A stretch of DNA of 64,000 bases, from NCBI RefSeq assembly GCF_019263585.2, contig NZ_JADQDF010000001.1:3596001-3660000 (forward strand), given 5' to 3'. This document shows, in pieces, positions 1-8,476 of this stretch. The DNA comes from Pseudonocardia oceani (GTDB taxonomy: Bacteria > Actinomycetota > Actinomycetes > Mycobacteriales > Pseudonocardiaceae). The notes under the pieces were generated by a model. It made no database searches, was not told the origin of the DNA, and was given only the letters and a program-made list of their open reading frames with translations. A program made the translations under genes and the position numbers. Each line of letters begins with the position of its first letter. Position 1 is the stretch's first letter.

Positions 1-1
1 G

Positions 2-1180
2 CTGACCGGCATCCGCGTGGTCGAGATGGGCCAGCTGATCGCTGGGCCCTTCTGCGGCCAGCTTCTCGGCGACCTGGGCGCGGACGTCGTCAAGGTCGAG
101 TCCCCCGGCGTCGGTGACCCCATGCGCCTGTGGGGACAGGCCAATGCCGATGGCGCCTCACTCACCTGGCCGGTGATCGCCCGCAACAAGAGGTCGATCA
201 CGCTCAACCTGCGCGGTGAAGCCGGCCAGGAGGTCGCCCGGCGGCTCCTCGACCAGGCCGACATCCTCATCGAGAACTTCCGGCCCGGGACCCTGGAACG
301 CTGGAACCTGTCCCCCGAACGGTTGTGGGAGACCAATCCCGGACTGATCATCGTCCGGGTCACCGGATTCGGGCAGACCGGCCCCTACGCCCCCCGTGCC
401 GGCTACGGCTCGATCGGCGAGGCGATGGGCGGTCTGCGCTACCTCACCGGCGAGCCCGACCGGCCCCCGTCGCGCGCCGGTATCAGCATCGGCGACTCCC
501 TCGCCGGCACCTACGCTGCCCTCGGAGCCCTCGCCGCGCTCAACTCCCGTCGGACGACCGGCCGCGGCCAGATCGTCGACTCGGCGATCTACGAGGCGGT
601 GCTCGCCATGATGGAGGCCTCGCTGACCGAGTGGGACGCCATTCGCTACCAGCGCGAACGCACCGGAGCGATCTTGCCCAAGATCGCGCCCAGCAACGTC
701 TATCCCACCGCCGACGGCAGCAGCATCCTCATCGCCGCCAACCAGGACACCGTCTTCCGCCGCCTTGCCGACGTCATGGGGCGGCCCGAACTCGCAACCG
801 ACGAGCGCTATGCCACCCACCACGCGCGCGGCGAACGCCAGCAGGAGCTCGACGGCCTCATCGCCGGGTGGTCGGCCGAATACGACGCCACCGAGCTTCT
901 GGAGCTGCTGCACGGGGGTGGCGTCCCCGCCGGCCGCGTCTACCGCGCCGAGGACATGTTCGCCGACGAGCACTTCGTCGCCCGCAACGCCATCGTGCGG
1001 GCCCGCAACAGTCAGGGCCATGAGTTCGCCATGCAGAACGTGGCCCCGCGCCTGTCGGACACGCCCGGCGGCGTTCGGTGGAGCGGACCCGAACTCGGTG
1101 AACACACCGACGAGGTGCTCACCGACCTGGGGTACGACGCCGCCGCCATCGGGCGACTACGCAACGATTCGATCATTTAG
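2..1180 (+). CDS. CaiB/BaiF family CoA-transferase, 5' end outside window
   Basis: Class III (CaiB/BaiF) CoA-transferase, which moves CoA between carboxylic acids, usually in catabolism. The frame is open from the window edge and reads LTGIRVVEMGQLIAGPFCGQ, the usual family N-terminus, so the true start is a few codons upstream and the internal GTG at 17 is not it. Further marks are LGADVVKVESP, the fold segment NKRSITLNLR, and an aspartate in GDSLAGTYAALGAL at the position expected for the catalytic Asp. About 390 residues are visible, close to full family length (about 400). An RraA-type gene follows on the same strand 95 bp on. The substrate cannot be told. Confidence 0.9.
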   Translation: MTGIRVVEMGQLIAGPFCGQLLGDLGADVVKVESPGVGDPMRLWGQANADGASLTWPVIARNKRSITLNLRGEAGQEVARRLLDQADILIENFRPGTLERWNLSPERLWETNPGLIIVRVTGFGQTGPYAPRAGYGSIGEAMGGLRYLTGEPDRPPSRAGISIGDSLAGTYAALGALAALNSRRTTGRGQIVDSAIYEAVLAMMEASLTEWDAIRYQRERTGAILPKIAPSNVYPTADGSSILIAANQDTVFRRLADVMGRPELATDERYATHHARGERQQELDGLIAGWSAEYDATELLELLHGGGVPAGRVYRAEDMFADEHFVARNAIVRARNSQGHEFAMQNVAPRLSDTPGGVRWSGPELGEHTDEVLTDLGYDAAAIGRLRNDSII

Positions 1181-1275
1181 GTCGTCAAGGGCACGGGCCC
1201 GGGCAGGTGGCGCACGGTCCGGGAAGCGGACTGCGCGGCCGGCCCCGGACGACATTCTTCGACGGGGAGGCGCAC

Positions 1276-1800
1276 GTGGACAGGGGTACCGCCGACTACA
1301 TGGACGAGCGCGGTGAGGGCGTGGACAGCTGCGACCTGCAGCTACGACAGTACGGTGGCCGCGCCGAGTTCGAAGGGCCGATCCGTACCCTCCGCTGCCA
1401 CGAGGACATCGGGCTGCTCCGGCAACTCGTGGCCGAGCCGGGCAGCGGTGCGGTACTCGTCGTCGACGGCGGAGCGTCGTTGCACTGTGCCCTTGTCGGC
1501 GACCAACTCGCGGACCGCGCCGCGCGGAACGGATGGGCCGGGATGGTCATCGCCGGCGCCGTGCGAGACACCCGCGTGCTGACCGCTATCGATCTGGGGA
1601 TCAAGGCCCTGGGAACGAATCCTCGAAGAGGGGCCACACGCGGCACCGGCGAGATCGACGTCCCTGTCACCTTCGGCGGCACGAGCTTCGTGCCCGGGCA
1701 GTACCTCTGGAGCGACGATGACGGCATCGTGGTGACCCGTCCGGGATACGACGACGCAGATCCGCCGCACCTACACCGTGCCGGCGTACCCGGGTCGTAG
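1276..1800 (+). CDS. RraA-like / HMG aldolase-family protein
   Basis: About 174 residues of the RraA fold, which covers 4-hydroxy-4-methyl-2-oxoglutarate aldolases, oxaloacetate decarboxylases and the RNase E inhibitor RraA. Visible marks are VLVVDGGASLHCALVGDQLA, NGWAGMVIAGAVRD (Arg-Asp of the active site), IKALGTNPRR, DVPVTFGG and DDDGIVV. I chose GTG 1276 because a strong Shine-Dalgarno (GGGGAGG, 1264-1270) sits five bases before it; a longer frame opens at 1207 but the extra residues are low-complexity. The C-terminal 20 residues after the last core strand are unusual. Beside a CoA-transferase, an aldolase role in acid catabolism is more plausible than RNase control (inference). Confidence 0.8.
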   Translation: MDRGTADYMDERGEGVDSCDLQLRQYGGRAEFEGPIRTLRCHEDIGLLRQLVAEPGSGAVLVVDGGASLHCALVGDQLADRAARNGWAGMVIAGAVRDTRVLTAIDLGIKALGTNPRRGATRGTGEIDVPVTFGGTSFVPGQYLWSDDDGIVVTRPGYDDADPPHLHRAGVPGS

Positions 1801-1888
1801 CTCCTCCTCGCTCCCCCGCTCCCTATGAACGCTCTCCGCTTTGTAAGGCGCCGCGGGTCAGCAAACAGTGAGAGATGCTTCTATGACT

Positions 1889-2463
1889 GTGGGTCTGTCC
1901 CAAGATCGGTGTTTTCGGCCCGACACGCCGGGCTGAGGTCCGGCGGGATGGGCACTGTGAGTGATGACATCGGATCTTGTGAGTGCACGCAGGGATGACT
2001 CGAGGCCAGCGCGGCAGTTGTCGCCGGAGCAGGCCGCCGCGGCGGCGATGGTGGCCGAGGCGAAGGCACGCGGTCTGGCGTTGACCGGACCGGACGGTTT
2101 GCTGAAGCTGTTCACCAAGAGCGCGTTGGAAACCGCGTTGAACGAGGAGATGACCGAGCACCTCGGGCATGCCAAGAACCGGGCAGATCCGGAGCGGGAA
2201 ACCACGAACGTTCGGAATGGGTCGCGCTCGAAGACGGTGATCTCGGATGCCGCCGGTGAGGTCGAGATCGAGGTGCCGCGGGATCGCGACAGTAGCTTCG
2301 AACCGAAGATCGTGAAGAAACGTCAGCGGCGTCTCGCGGATGTCGACGAGATCGTGATGTCGCTGTATGCGAAAGGGATGACCACCGGGGAGATCTCGGC
2401 GCATTTCGCCGAGATCTATGGGGCGTCGGTGTCCAAGGAGACAATCTCGCGGATCACTGAGAG
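1889..2463 (+). mobile_element. IS256-family element remnant (left part)
   Basis: Left end and 5' half of an IS256-family (Mutator-like) element. A candidate terminal inverted-repeat sequence (GGTCTGTCCCAAGATCGG, from about 1890) lies 70 bp before the transposase start. The copy stops at the left end of the IS5-type element at 2464. The right half is absent from the other side of that element, so this is not a simple insertion: DNA was lost by deletion or recombination. Confidence 0.75.
1961..2463 (+). pseudogene. IS256-family transposase, N-terminal fragment
   Basis: About 165 residues of a roughly 410-residue IS256-family transposase. Recognisable stretches are LLKLFTKSALETALNEEMTE, LGHAKN, NVRNGSRSKTV, VEIEVPRDRDSSFEPKIVKK and YAKGMTTGEISAHFAEIYG, ending at SKETISRITE just before the catalytic core. 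The DDE residues lie in the missing part, so it is inactive. The reading frame continues 31 bp into the adjacent IS. Start is GTG 1961 or ATG 1964; no clear ribosome site is seen. Confidence 0.9.
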
Positions 2464-3380
2464 CGTGTTTGAGAAGATCAAGTCGCGGGTGTGAAGACGT
2501 ACTTCTGTTGGCGGGCGGCCGGCTTGCCGCGGGCGATGCGGCGGGTGATGGTGTTGATCGCGGCCCAGCGGATCATGGCCTCGGAGACGGCGGGGTGGCG
2601 TTCGTAGTCGCGGGCCAGACGGCGGTGTGCGGTCAGCCAGGCCAGTGTCCGCTCGACCACCCAGCGGCGCGGGAGGACGGCGAACCCGCGCTGCTCAGGC
2701 GGTTTGCGCACGACCTCGACGCTGGTGCGCAGGATCGTGTTCGCCCACTCCAGCAGGCGTCCGGCGAACCCGGCGTCGGCGTAGACGAACCGCACCCTGG
2801 TGCGCAGGTACAGGTCGAGCAGGATCGACTTCGCCCCGTCGCGGTCCTGCACCGACGCCGAGCACACCACCGTGGTCAACAGCAGGCCCAGGGTGTCGGT
2901 CACGATGAACCGCTTCCGGCCGTTGATCTTCTTCCCTGCGTCGAAGCCGCGCGAGTCCTGCCCGACGGTGTCGGCACCCTTCACCGACTGCGAGTCGATG
3001 ATCCCCGCGCTCGGTTCCGGGTCCCGCCCCTCGTCGGCACGTAGCTGACGGCGCACGACCGGGAGGATCTTCTCGGTGACCTTCTGCTGTTCCCACCGGT
3101 TGAAATACCAGTAGACGGTCTGCCAGGGCGGGAAGTCCGCTGGTAGAGCCCGCCAAGCGCACCCCGCCCGCACGACGTAGAGGATCGCGTCGACCACGTC
3201 CCGGCGCGGGTGCTTCTCCGGACGCCCACCCGCCCCGGCCTCGGGCAACAGCGGTTCGATCAACGCCCACTGCTCATCGCTGGTGTCCGAGGGATACCGC
3301 CGCTGACGCCGAGCCACCCGTCCACGATGGACCAGAGCGCGGCCCGCGCGGCGCAGACACGCCGACCCTTCTCAAACACG
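2464..3380 (-). mobile_element. IS5-family insertion sequence, apparently complete
   Basis: A 917-bp element bounded by perfect 13-bp inverted repeats: CGTGTTTGAGAAG at 2464-2476 and its complement at 3368-3380. It encodes one full-length transposase on the minus strand. The flanks show no target duplication (GAG on the left, GTC on the right) and belong to two unrelated truncated genes, which suggests adjacent deletion or recombination between copies. Confidence 0.85.
2478..3317 (-). CDS. IS5-family DDE transposase
   Basis: A 279-residue transposase of the common actinobacterial IS5-type subgroup. The N-terminal DUF4096-like domain reads SDTSDEQWALIEPLLP with WRALPADFPPWQTVYWYFNRW. The catalytic core has the first Asp in GIIDSQSVKG, the second in VYADAGFAG and the Glu in RRWVVERTLAW, followed by RRLARDYERHP. 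All three catalytic residues are present and the frame is unbroken, so the element may be mobile. Its stop codon lies only 14 bp from the left end of the element. Confidence 0.95.
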   Translation of the reverse strand: MARRQRRYPSDTSDEQWALIEPLLPEAGAGGRPEKHPRRDVVDAILYVVRAGCAWRALPADFPPWQTVYWYFNRWEQQKVTEKILPVVRRQLRADEGRDPEPSAGIIDSQSVKGADTVGQDSRGFDAGKKINGRKRFIVTDTLGLLLTTVVCSASVQDRDGAKSILLDLYLRTRVRFVYADAGFAGRLLEWANTILRTSVEVVRKPPEQRGFAVLPRRWVVERTLAWLTAHRRLARDYERHPAVSEAMIRWAAINTITRRIARGKPAARQQKYVFTPAT

Positions 3381-3815
3381 GTCTGAGGCGAAGCGGTCCT
3401 CCGGCTCGCACGAAGCGCTCACCTGGATGTCGCTGCCGTACCTCTTCTGGACGTACTCCTCGACCATGCGGGCTCGACGCCACGAAGCCGAGCCCTGGCC
3501 CAGAATCGGCGCGTCCGTATCCGGGTTAGCGTCGTCGGCCCACATCGGGAGGGGGTTCGCGTCACTCCAGGCCCTTACCCAGGCGAGCGCGTTCGCTCTC
3601 TCGGATTTCGACGGAGCGTTCAGGTCGAATGGACAACTGGAGCGAGGCCGTCGTTCTCGCAGTGCAGCGCGGCCAGCTTCAATTGGACTCTCCAGAGTCA
3701 CGCGTGCCTTCCTTCGCCGTCGATAGTGGAAACCGGGACCGTAACTGCCCATCGCCACACGACCGGCTGTCAGGCTAACGTCACGGCGGATGGTCGGACA
3801 ACGCAACGCACCCAT
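3381..3815 (-). pseudogene. Hypothetical protein, C-terminus cut by the IS
   Basis: An open frame of about 145 residues reading toward the insertion sequence; its stop codon falls inside the IS inverted repeat, so the native C-terminus is missing. The second half looks protein-like (NPLPMWADDANPDTDAP, RRARMVEEYVQKRYGSDIQV). GC content is lower here than in the surrounding genes, in keeping with imported DNA. I recognise no family. It could be a non-coding open frame; support is only the frame, composition and the truncated end. Confidence 0.4.
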
Positions 3816-4025
3816 CCGGCAACCGACGACACGTCGCGCATGTAGGGCGGCTGCGCTGTGCTGTGGTCATTGGCGGGGATCGGCGTCAGTGCCGCGGCCG
3901 GAACCGCTGCCCGGATGCGAGAGACGACCTTCCGCCCGGCTCGCCGGTGGTTCACCGTCAGATCGACGCCCTACCAAGCCGCGCATGCTCTCCGCGCCGC
4001 TCGGGCGACTGAGCAATTGATCGCC
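3816..4025. other. Spacer in the island, no gene seen
   Basis: About 210 bp between the truncated hypothetical gene and the 3' end of the integrase gene. Only short shadow frames occur, and no repeat of the tRNA-Arg 3' end is visible, so the far attachment site is not here. The DNA is somewhat less GC-rich than the chromosome backbone. Confidence 0.5.
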
Positions 4026-5618
4026 TTACTGGATCAGGGAGTCTGGAGTTAGCGCCGCCAAGCGGCGTCTCGTTGGCCCCGCGCCTGTCGCGTCAATCGT
4101 GGTGTGACTTGCCGATGGCGCCGCGGACACGACCGCTCGCTTCCCGCGGCTCGCGATGACGAGGCCTTCGGCCTTGAGAAGTGCAACCGCGCGGTTCGCC
4201 GTGCCGGCGGATACGGCGTACCTGGCTTGGAGCGTCTCGACGGTGGGCAGCGGGTCATTTACGGTCAGCGCAGCACAGCTGATTGCTGCGCGTAGATCGG
4301 CCGCGATTCGCTGGTACGGACTGTCCCCGTTCGGAGGGTCGCTTCGCGCAACCGAGGCGCCGCCTCCCGGGTCGCCGATCGGCGGCGCGGGCATCCGAAC
4401 CCCCGGCGACTTCATGGCCCGTTGATCTGTCTCGGCAACCCACGCGGTGTACGTGCGCAGCGTCGTCGACCCGCCGCCGCCGTGGCCGAGTCGGCCAGCC
4501 ACGGTCCGCACGTCGACCCCGGCTGTGATCAGTTCGGTTGCTGAATAGTGCCGGAGCTGATGCAGATTCATTTGCCAACCTAGACGGCGGCACATACGTG
4601 CGTAGCGGTTTGATACGGACGATGGGCGAAGCCAAGTGCTGTGGTCCAGGGACGTCGAGAAGATGTGGCCATTCAGACTGAATGCTGTCCCGAGAGCCTC
4701 GACGTTCTGCTCGCACTGACGCCGGCATGTCCGCAATAGGGCCACCGTGTCGTCGTCGAGCGCGATCCGGCGCTGCTGGTGGGTCTTGGTGTCCTTCTCC
4801 CAAGTGCGCGTGCCCTGCTGGGCGATGCTGCTTCGGATCGTCAAGACGCCACGGTCGAGGTCGAGCAGGTTCCAGCGCATCGCGCAGAGCTCGCCGCGGC
4901 GGGCGCCGGTCGTCATGGCAAGCCAGAGAAAGCAGCCCCACATGAAGTCCGGGAATGCGGCGTTGAGGATCGCTGCCGCCTGATCGGACGTCGGGGGGTT
5001 CGGGTCGGAGCGGCCGCCGCGGGGCGGCTCGGCCTGGTCGAGGGGGTTGACCGTGATCCAGCGCCAGCGGACGGCGCGGCCGAGTGCGCCGCTGAGGCAG
5101 AAGTGCACCTTCCGGATCGTCGACGTCGCGAGCGGCCGGCAGACGTGCGGCCGGCACTTCTCCGAGCACTGGTGCGGGCCATCGGCCGCGTGCTCGACGA
5201 ACGGCCGGCCGTCGCAATGCGCCCGGCACCGGCGGAGGATCGCCTGATGGTTGTCGAGTGTCTCGCCGTCGAGCTTGGCAAGCGGGAGGTGCCCGAGCAG
5301 CGGGCGGATGTGCACGCGAATCGTCTGCTCGTAGCGGTCGAGCGTCGTCTCCTCGACGTCGAGCAGCTCGAGGTAGCGGTCCATCAGCTGGTTGACCGTC
5401 GCCTTGGTGCGAGGGTTGCGGCGCTCGTCGACCTGGTGGACGAGCCGGCGCCGGACCTTCTCGGCCTCTGCAGTCGCCTTCGGGCCGGCGGGGACGGTCT
5501 CCACGAGGTAGTTGCGCTTGCCGCTCAGGGCATCGAGGCCGGCGTAAACGCGGACGCGCAGCGAGCCGCTGGGCAGCTTCTCGATCTCGCCCCGCTGACG
5601 CTTCGAGGACCCCGGCAT
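4026..5618 (-). CDS. int: Tyrosine recombinase with C-terminal GntR-type winged helix
   Basis: A 530-residue site-specific integrase. Order: N-terminal arm-binding region (RGEIEKLPSGSLRVRVYAG), SAM-like core-binding domain (VNQLMDRYLELLDVEETTLD), then the catalytic domain with Arg in TTGARRGELCAMRW, the His-x-x-Arg box HQLRHYSATELI and the nucleophile Tyr in TTLRTYTAWV. An extra C-terminal domain (about residues 435-505: YQRIAADLRAAI, LPTVETLQARYAVSAGTANR) is a GntR-type winged helix. ATG 5618 is chosen over an in-frame start at 5657, which lies beside the tRNA. The gene ends about 80 bp from tRNA-Arg, the usual position of an integrase at its attachment site. A zinc-ribbon-like insertion (CDGRPF, CSEKCRPHVC) interrupts the core-binding region. 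Confidence 0.93.
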   Translation of the reverse strand: MPGSSKRQRGEIEKLPSGSLRVRVYAGLDALSGKRNYLVETVPAGPKATAEAEKVRRRLVHQVDERRNPRTKATVNQLMDRYLELLDVEETTLDRYEQTIRVHIRPLLGHLPLAKLDGETLDNHQAILRRCRAHCDGRPFVEHAADGPHQCSEKCRPHVCRPLATSTIRKVHFCLSGALGRAVRWRWITVNPLDQAEPPRGGRSDPNPPTSDQAAAILNAAFPDFMWGCFLWLAMTTGARRGELCAMRWNLLDLDRGVLTIRSSIAQQGTRTWEKDTKTHQQRRIALDDDTVALLRTCRRQCEQNVEALGTAFSLNGHIFSTSLDHSTWLRPSSVSNRYARMCRRLGWQMNLHQLRHYSATELITAGVDVRTVAGRLGHGGGGSTTLRTYTAWVAETDQRAMKSPGVRMPAPPIGDPGGGASVARSDPPNGDSPYQRIAADLRAAISCAALTVNDPLPTVETLQARYAVSAGTANRAVALLKAEGLVIASRGKRAVVSAAPSASHTTIDATGAGPTRRRLAALTPDSLIQ

Positions 5619-5697
5619 GGAGCGACGGTAGCAGGCTCGCTCCACGTATAGCTCCACGTCGAGCGGCCTGACCGGGGGCGCGAGCCTCTGAACTGCG

Positions 5698-5770
5698 TGC
5701 CCCCGGCAGGATTCGAACCTGCGGCACCCGCTTTAGGAGAGCGGTGCTCTATCCCCTGAGCTACGAGGGC
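5698..5770 (-). tRNA. tRNA-Arg (anticodon CCT)
   Basis: A 73-nt cloverleaf on the minus strand. The acceptor stem GCCCTCG pairs with CGGGGGC (one G-T pair), the anticodon stem is CCGCT/AGCGG with loop CTCCTAA giving anticodon CCT, the T-arm is GCAGGTTCGAATCCTGC, and the discriminator base is A. It decodes AGG. Its 3' end faces the integrase gene, so it is the likely integration site of the island to the left. Confidence 0.96.
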
Positions 5771-5863
5771 GGCGGGTCGATGGTAGTGGTCCTACCCGGC
5801 TCGAGCGCAGGGCGGTGACGGGTGGCGCGGACGGGGTGCGGGTGCACCGGCATGCTCCGGATC

Positions 5864-6778
5864 ATGACGACGTTCGGACGACGCACCCTGCTCGTCGGGC
5901 TCGGGGCCGCGCTCGTGGGGTGCGCGGCCCCCGCCCCGGTCCCGACACCGACACCGGCTCCGGCTCCGGGCCCGGGCCCGACACCGACCCCCGTCGACCC
6001 CGGGCTCGACGAGATCGAGCGGCGCTTCGGCGGCCGCCTCGGCGTCTACGCCCTCGACACCGGCACCGGCGCGGTCGTGTCGCACCGCGGCGACGAGCGG
6101 TTCCTGCTCGCCTCGACGGGCAAGGCGTTCATCGCGGCCGCGGTGCTGCAGCGCGCCTCCACCGACCCGGCGCTGCTCGACCGCCTCGTCCGCTACGACG
6201 CGAGCGCGCTGATCGCGAACGCGCCGGTCGCGGAGCAGAACCTCGCCACCGGCATGACGGTCGCGGCCCTGTGCGAGGCCGCCATCACCCACAGCGACAA
6301 CACGGCGGCGAACCTGCTGTTCGACCTGCTCGGCGGCCCGGCGGCGGTGACGGCGTTCGTCCGCGGCTCCGGCGACGCCACCACCCGCTTCGACCGGCTC
6401 GAACCCGAGCTCAACGTCTCCACCGGATCCGACGACGAGCGCGACACGAGCACCCCGGCCGCGGTCGTGGCGACCCTGCGCGCGGTCACCCTCGGCGACG
6501 GACTCGACCCCGCCGGGCGCGACCGCCTCACCGGCTGGCTGTTCGCCAACACCACCGGCGCCGCGACGATCCGGGCCGGCGTGCCCGCGGGCTGGCGGGT
6601 CGGGGACAAGACCGGGACCGGCGGGCAGGGAGAGCGCAACGACATCGCCGTCCTCCACCCGCCCGACCGGGCCCCGATCCTGCTGGCCGTCTACACCGCG
6701 CCGACCGACCCGGAGGCCGAGCCGTCGGACGAGACCGTGGCGGAGGCGACCCGGGCGGTCGTCGCGGCGCTGGCGTGA
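5864..6778 (+). CDS. Class A beta-lactamase, lipoprotein type
   Basis: A 304-residue serine beta-lactamase. A twin-arginine/lipobox-like signal (GRRTLLVGLGAALVGC) suggests a membrane-anchored lipoprotein, followed by a 30-residue Pro-Thr-Ala linker. Catalytic motifs are all present: SxxK as STGK (residues about 78-81; STFK is usual), SDN in THSDNTAANL, the Glu166 loop in RLEPELN, and KTG in VGDKTGTGGQGERNDIAV. The Gly in STGK is uncommon. ATG 5864 is preferred for the signal peptide; ATG 5852 is possible. It stands alone, with no BlaI/BlaR or AmpR-like regulator beside it. Confidence 0.93.
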   Translation: MTTFGRRTLLVGLGAALVGCAAPAPVPTPTPAPAPGPGPTPTPVDPGLDEIERRFGGRLGVYALDTGTGAVVSHRGDERFLLASTGKAFIAAAVLQRASTDPALLDRLVRYDASALIANAPVAEQNLATGMTVAALCEAAITHSDNTAANLLFDLLGGPAAVTAFVRGSGDATTRFDRLEPELNVSTGSDDERDTSTPAAVVATLRAVTLGDGLDPAGRDRLTGWLFANTTGAATIRAGVPAGWRVGDKTGTGGQGERNDIAVLHPPDRAPILLAVYTAPTDPEAEPSDETVAEATRAVVAALA

Positions 6779-6811
6779 GCGGTGCCGGCACGAGCGGTCC
6801 CGGCGTGATCG

Positions 6812-7825
6812 CTACGACCGCGGGGTCGGCTCCAGCCCGTGGCGCCGGTCGCCGAGCACGATCTCGCTGACCTCCCGCTCCAGCCGCGCCCCGGCGCGGG
6901 CCCGCACCGCCGCGTCGGTCTCCTGCACGACCAGGTCGGCGTTGATCTGCGCGCCGGCCCAGTTTCCGGCGGCGGCCGCCGCGACCACCTGCGCCATCGG
7001 GTCCGCCACGTTCCCCGCCGCCCACACACCGGGCACCGAGGTCCGGCCGGTCGCGTCGGCGACCACGCGCGTGCCGATCACCGCGCCCCCGATCTCCATG
7101 TCGGCGGTCTCCACGCCGAGCGAGGTCAGGACGTCGCTGGAGGCGCGCAGGAACCCGGCGGTGAACAGGGCGTCGCGCGCGACCACGGTGCCGTCGGCGA
7201 GGCGCACGCCGGTGAGCCGGTCGTCGGTGACGACCACCTGCTCGACCTTCCCGGTCACCACCGACACACCGCGCGCGGCGAGGCGCTCCCACTCGTCGTC
7301 GGTCGGCTCGACGGTGTCGTTGAGGAACAGCGTGAGGTCGGCCGACCACTGCCGGATCAGCAGCGCCTGGTGCACCGCCATCGGCCCGGTCGCGACGACG
7401 CCGAGCGCCCGGTCCTGCACCTCGTAGCCGTGGCAGTAGGGGCAGTGCAGGACGTCGCGGCCCCAGCGCCCGCGCAGGCCGTCGATCTCCGGCAGTTCGT
7501 CGACGAGCCCGGTCGTCACCAGCACCGCACGGGCCCGCGCGGTCGAGCCGTCGGCGAGGGAGGCCGTGAACCCGGGGGTGATCGAGTGCACTCGCCCCTC
7601 GACGACCTCGACGCCGTAGCGCCGCACCTCCGCACGCCCGAGCTCGACGAGCTCGCCGGGGGGCGTGCCGTCGCGCGTGAAGAAGGCGTGCACCCCCTCG
7701 GCCGGGGCGTTGCGCGGCTGTCCGGCGTCGACCACCAGGACCTTCCGCCGCGCCCGGCCCAGAGCCAGGGCCGCGCCCAGTCCCGCGGCGCCGCCGCCCA
7801 CCACCAGTACGTCGTAGTCCGTCAT
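6812..7825 (-). CDS. Thioredoxin-reductase-like FAD oxidoreductase
   Basis: A 337-residue pyridine-nucleotide disulfide oxidoreductase of the thioredoxin reductase class. The FAD motif VVGGGAAGLGAALALGRARR is at the N-terminus, the redox pair Cys-x-x-Cys is in LHCPYCHGYEV (about residue 135), and the second FAD motif is VPGVWAAGNVADP near the C-terminus. The usual NADPH GxGxxA motif is degenerate (GVVATGPMAVHQA). No thioredoxin gene is adjacent. It is divergent from the XRE-cupin regulator with 66 bp between starts and a palindrome in the gap, so joint control is likely. Confidence 0.9.
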   Translation of the reverse strand: MTDYDVLVVGGGAAGLGAALALGRARRKVLVVDAGQPRNAPAEGVHAFFTRDGTPPGELVELGRAEVRRYGVEVVEGRVHSITPGFTASLADGSTARARAVLVTTGLVDELPEIDGLRGRWGRDVLHCPYCHGYEVQDRALGVVATGPMAVHQALLIRQWSADLTLFLNDTVEPTDDEWERLAARGVSVVTGKVEQVVVTDDRLTGVRLADGTVVARDALFTAGFLRASSDVLTSLGVETADMEIGGAVIGTRVVADATGRTSVPGVWAAGNVADPMAQVVAAAAAGNWAGAQINADLVVQETDAAVRARAGARLEREVSEIVLGDRRHGLEPTPRS

Positions 7826-7867
7826 GTCCCCGACTGTGCGCCTGTTCGCCGAATTCGACAAGGAACG

Positions 7868-7882
7868 TTGCCGGTATGGCAA
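7868..7882. promoter_or_regulatory. Palindromic operator between divergent genes
   Basis: TTGCC-GGTAT-GGCAA, a perfect 5-bp-arm inverted repeat with a 5-bp centre, 9 bp before the start of the XRE regulator and 42 bp before the flavoprotein gene. Its size fits an XRE dimer site, so autoregulation plus control of the neighbour is inferred. Confidence 0.55.
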
Positions 7883-7891
7883 ACTGCCGGC

Positions 7892-8476
7892 ATGACCGAC
7901 GACGACGTTCTCTCCGAGGTGGGTCCCCGGCTGCGACGGCTGCGCCGCCAGCGGGGCGTCACGCTCGCGGCCCTGGCCGAGCTCACCGGCATCTCGGTGA
8001 GCACCCTGTCGCGCCTGGAGTCCGGCGGGCGCCGTCCGAGCCTGGAGCTGCTGCTGCCGATCGCGCGGGCGCACCGGGTGCCGCTCGACGAGCTCGTCGG
8101 GGCGCCGCCGGTGGAGGACCCGCGGGTGCGGCTGCCGACGTTCGAGCGCGGCGGGGTCGTGTTCCAGCCGCTGACGCTGCAGACCGGTCCGCTGCAGGCC
8201 TACCGCATGACGATCCCGGCCGACTCGCCGCGCTCCGAGCCGTCGCCGCAGACCCACGAGGGCTACGAGTGGCTCTACGTCCTGTCCGGGCGGCTGCGGG
8301 TGGTGCTCGCCGAGCACGACTTCACGATGCGGGCGGGGGAGGCCGCGGAGTTCGACACCCGGCTGCCGCACTGGTTCGGCCGCGCCGACGACCGGCCCGT
8401 CGAGATGCTCAGCCTGTTCGGCAAGCAGGGGGAGAAGATGCACGTGCGGGCGGCGCCCAAGGGCCGGTCAGCGTGA
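7892..8476 (+). CDS. XRE-family regulator with cupin sensor domain
   Basis: A 194-residue repressor-type protein. The N-terminal helix-turn-helix (residues about 8-65: RLRRLRRQRGVTLAALAELT, ISVSTLSRLESGGRRPSLEL) is followed by a cupin_2 barrel (about 100-185: THEGYEWLYVLSGRLRVVLA, FDTRLPHWFG). The class usually senses a small molecule or metal through the cupin. The divergent flavoprotein and the palindrome between them suggest it controls that gene. The ATG at 7892 lacks a strong ribosome site, as often with short leaders. Its 3' end overlaps the convergent phosphoesterase gene by 9 bp. Confidence 0.9.
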   Translation: MTDDDVLSEVGPRLRRLRRQRGVTLAALAELTGISVSTLSRLESGGRRPSLELLLPIARAHRVPLDELVGAPPVEDPRVRLPTFERGGVVFQPLTLQTGPLQAYRMTIPADSPRSEPSPQTHEGYEWLYVLSGRLRVVLAEHDFTMRAGEAAEFDTRLPHWFGRADDRPVEMLSLFGKQGEKMHVRAAPKGRSA

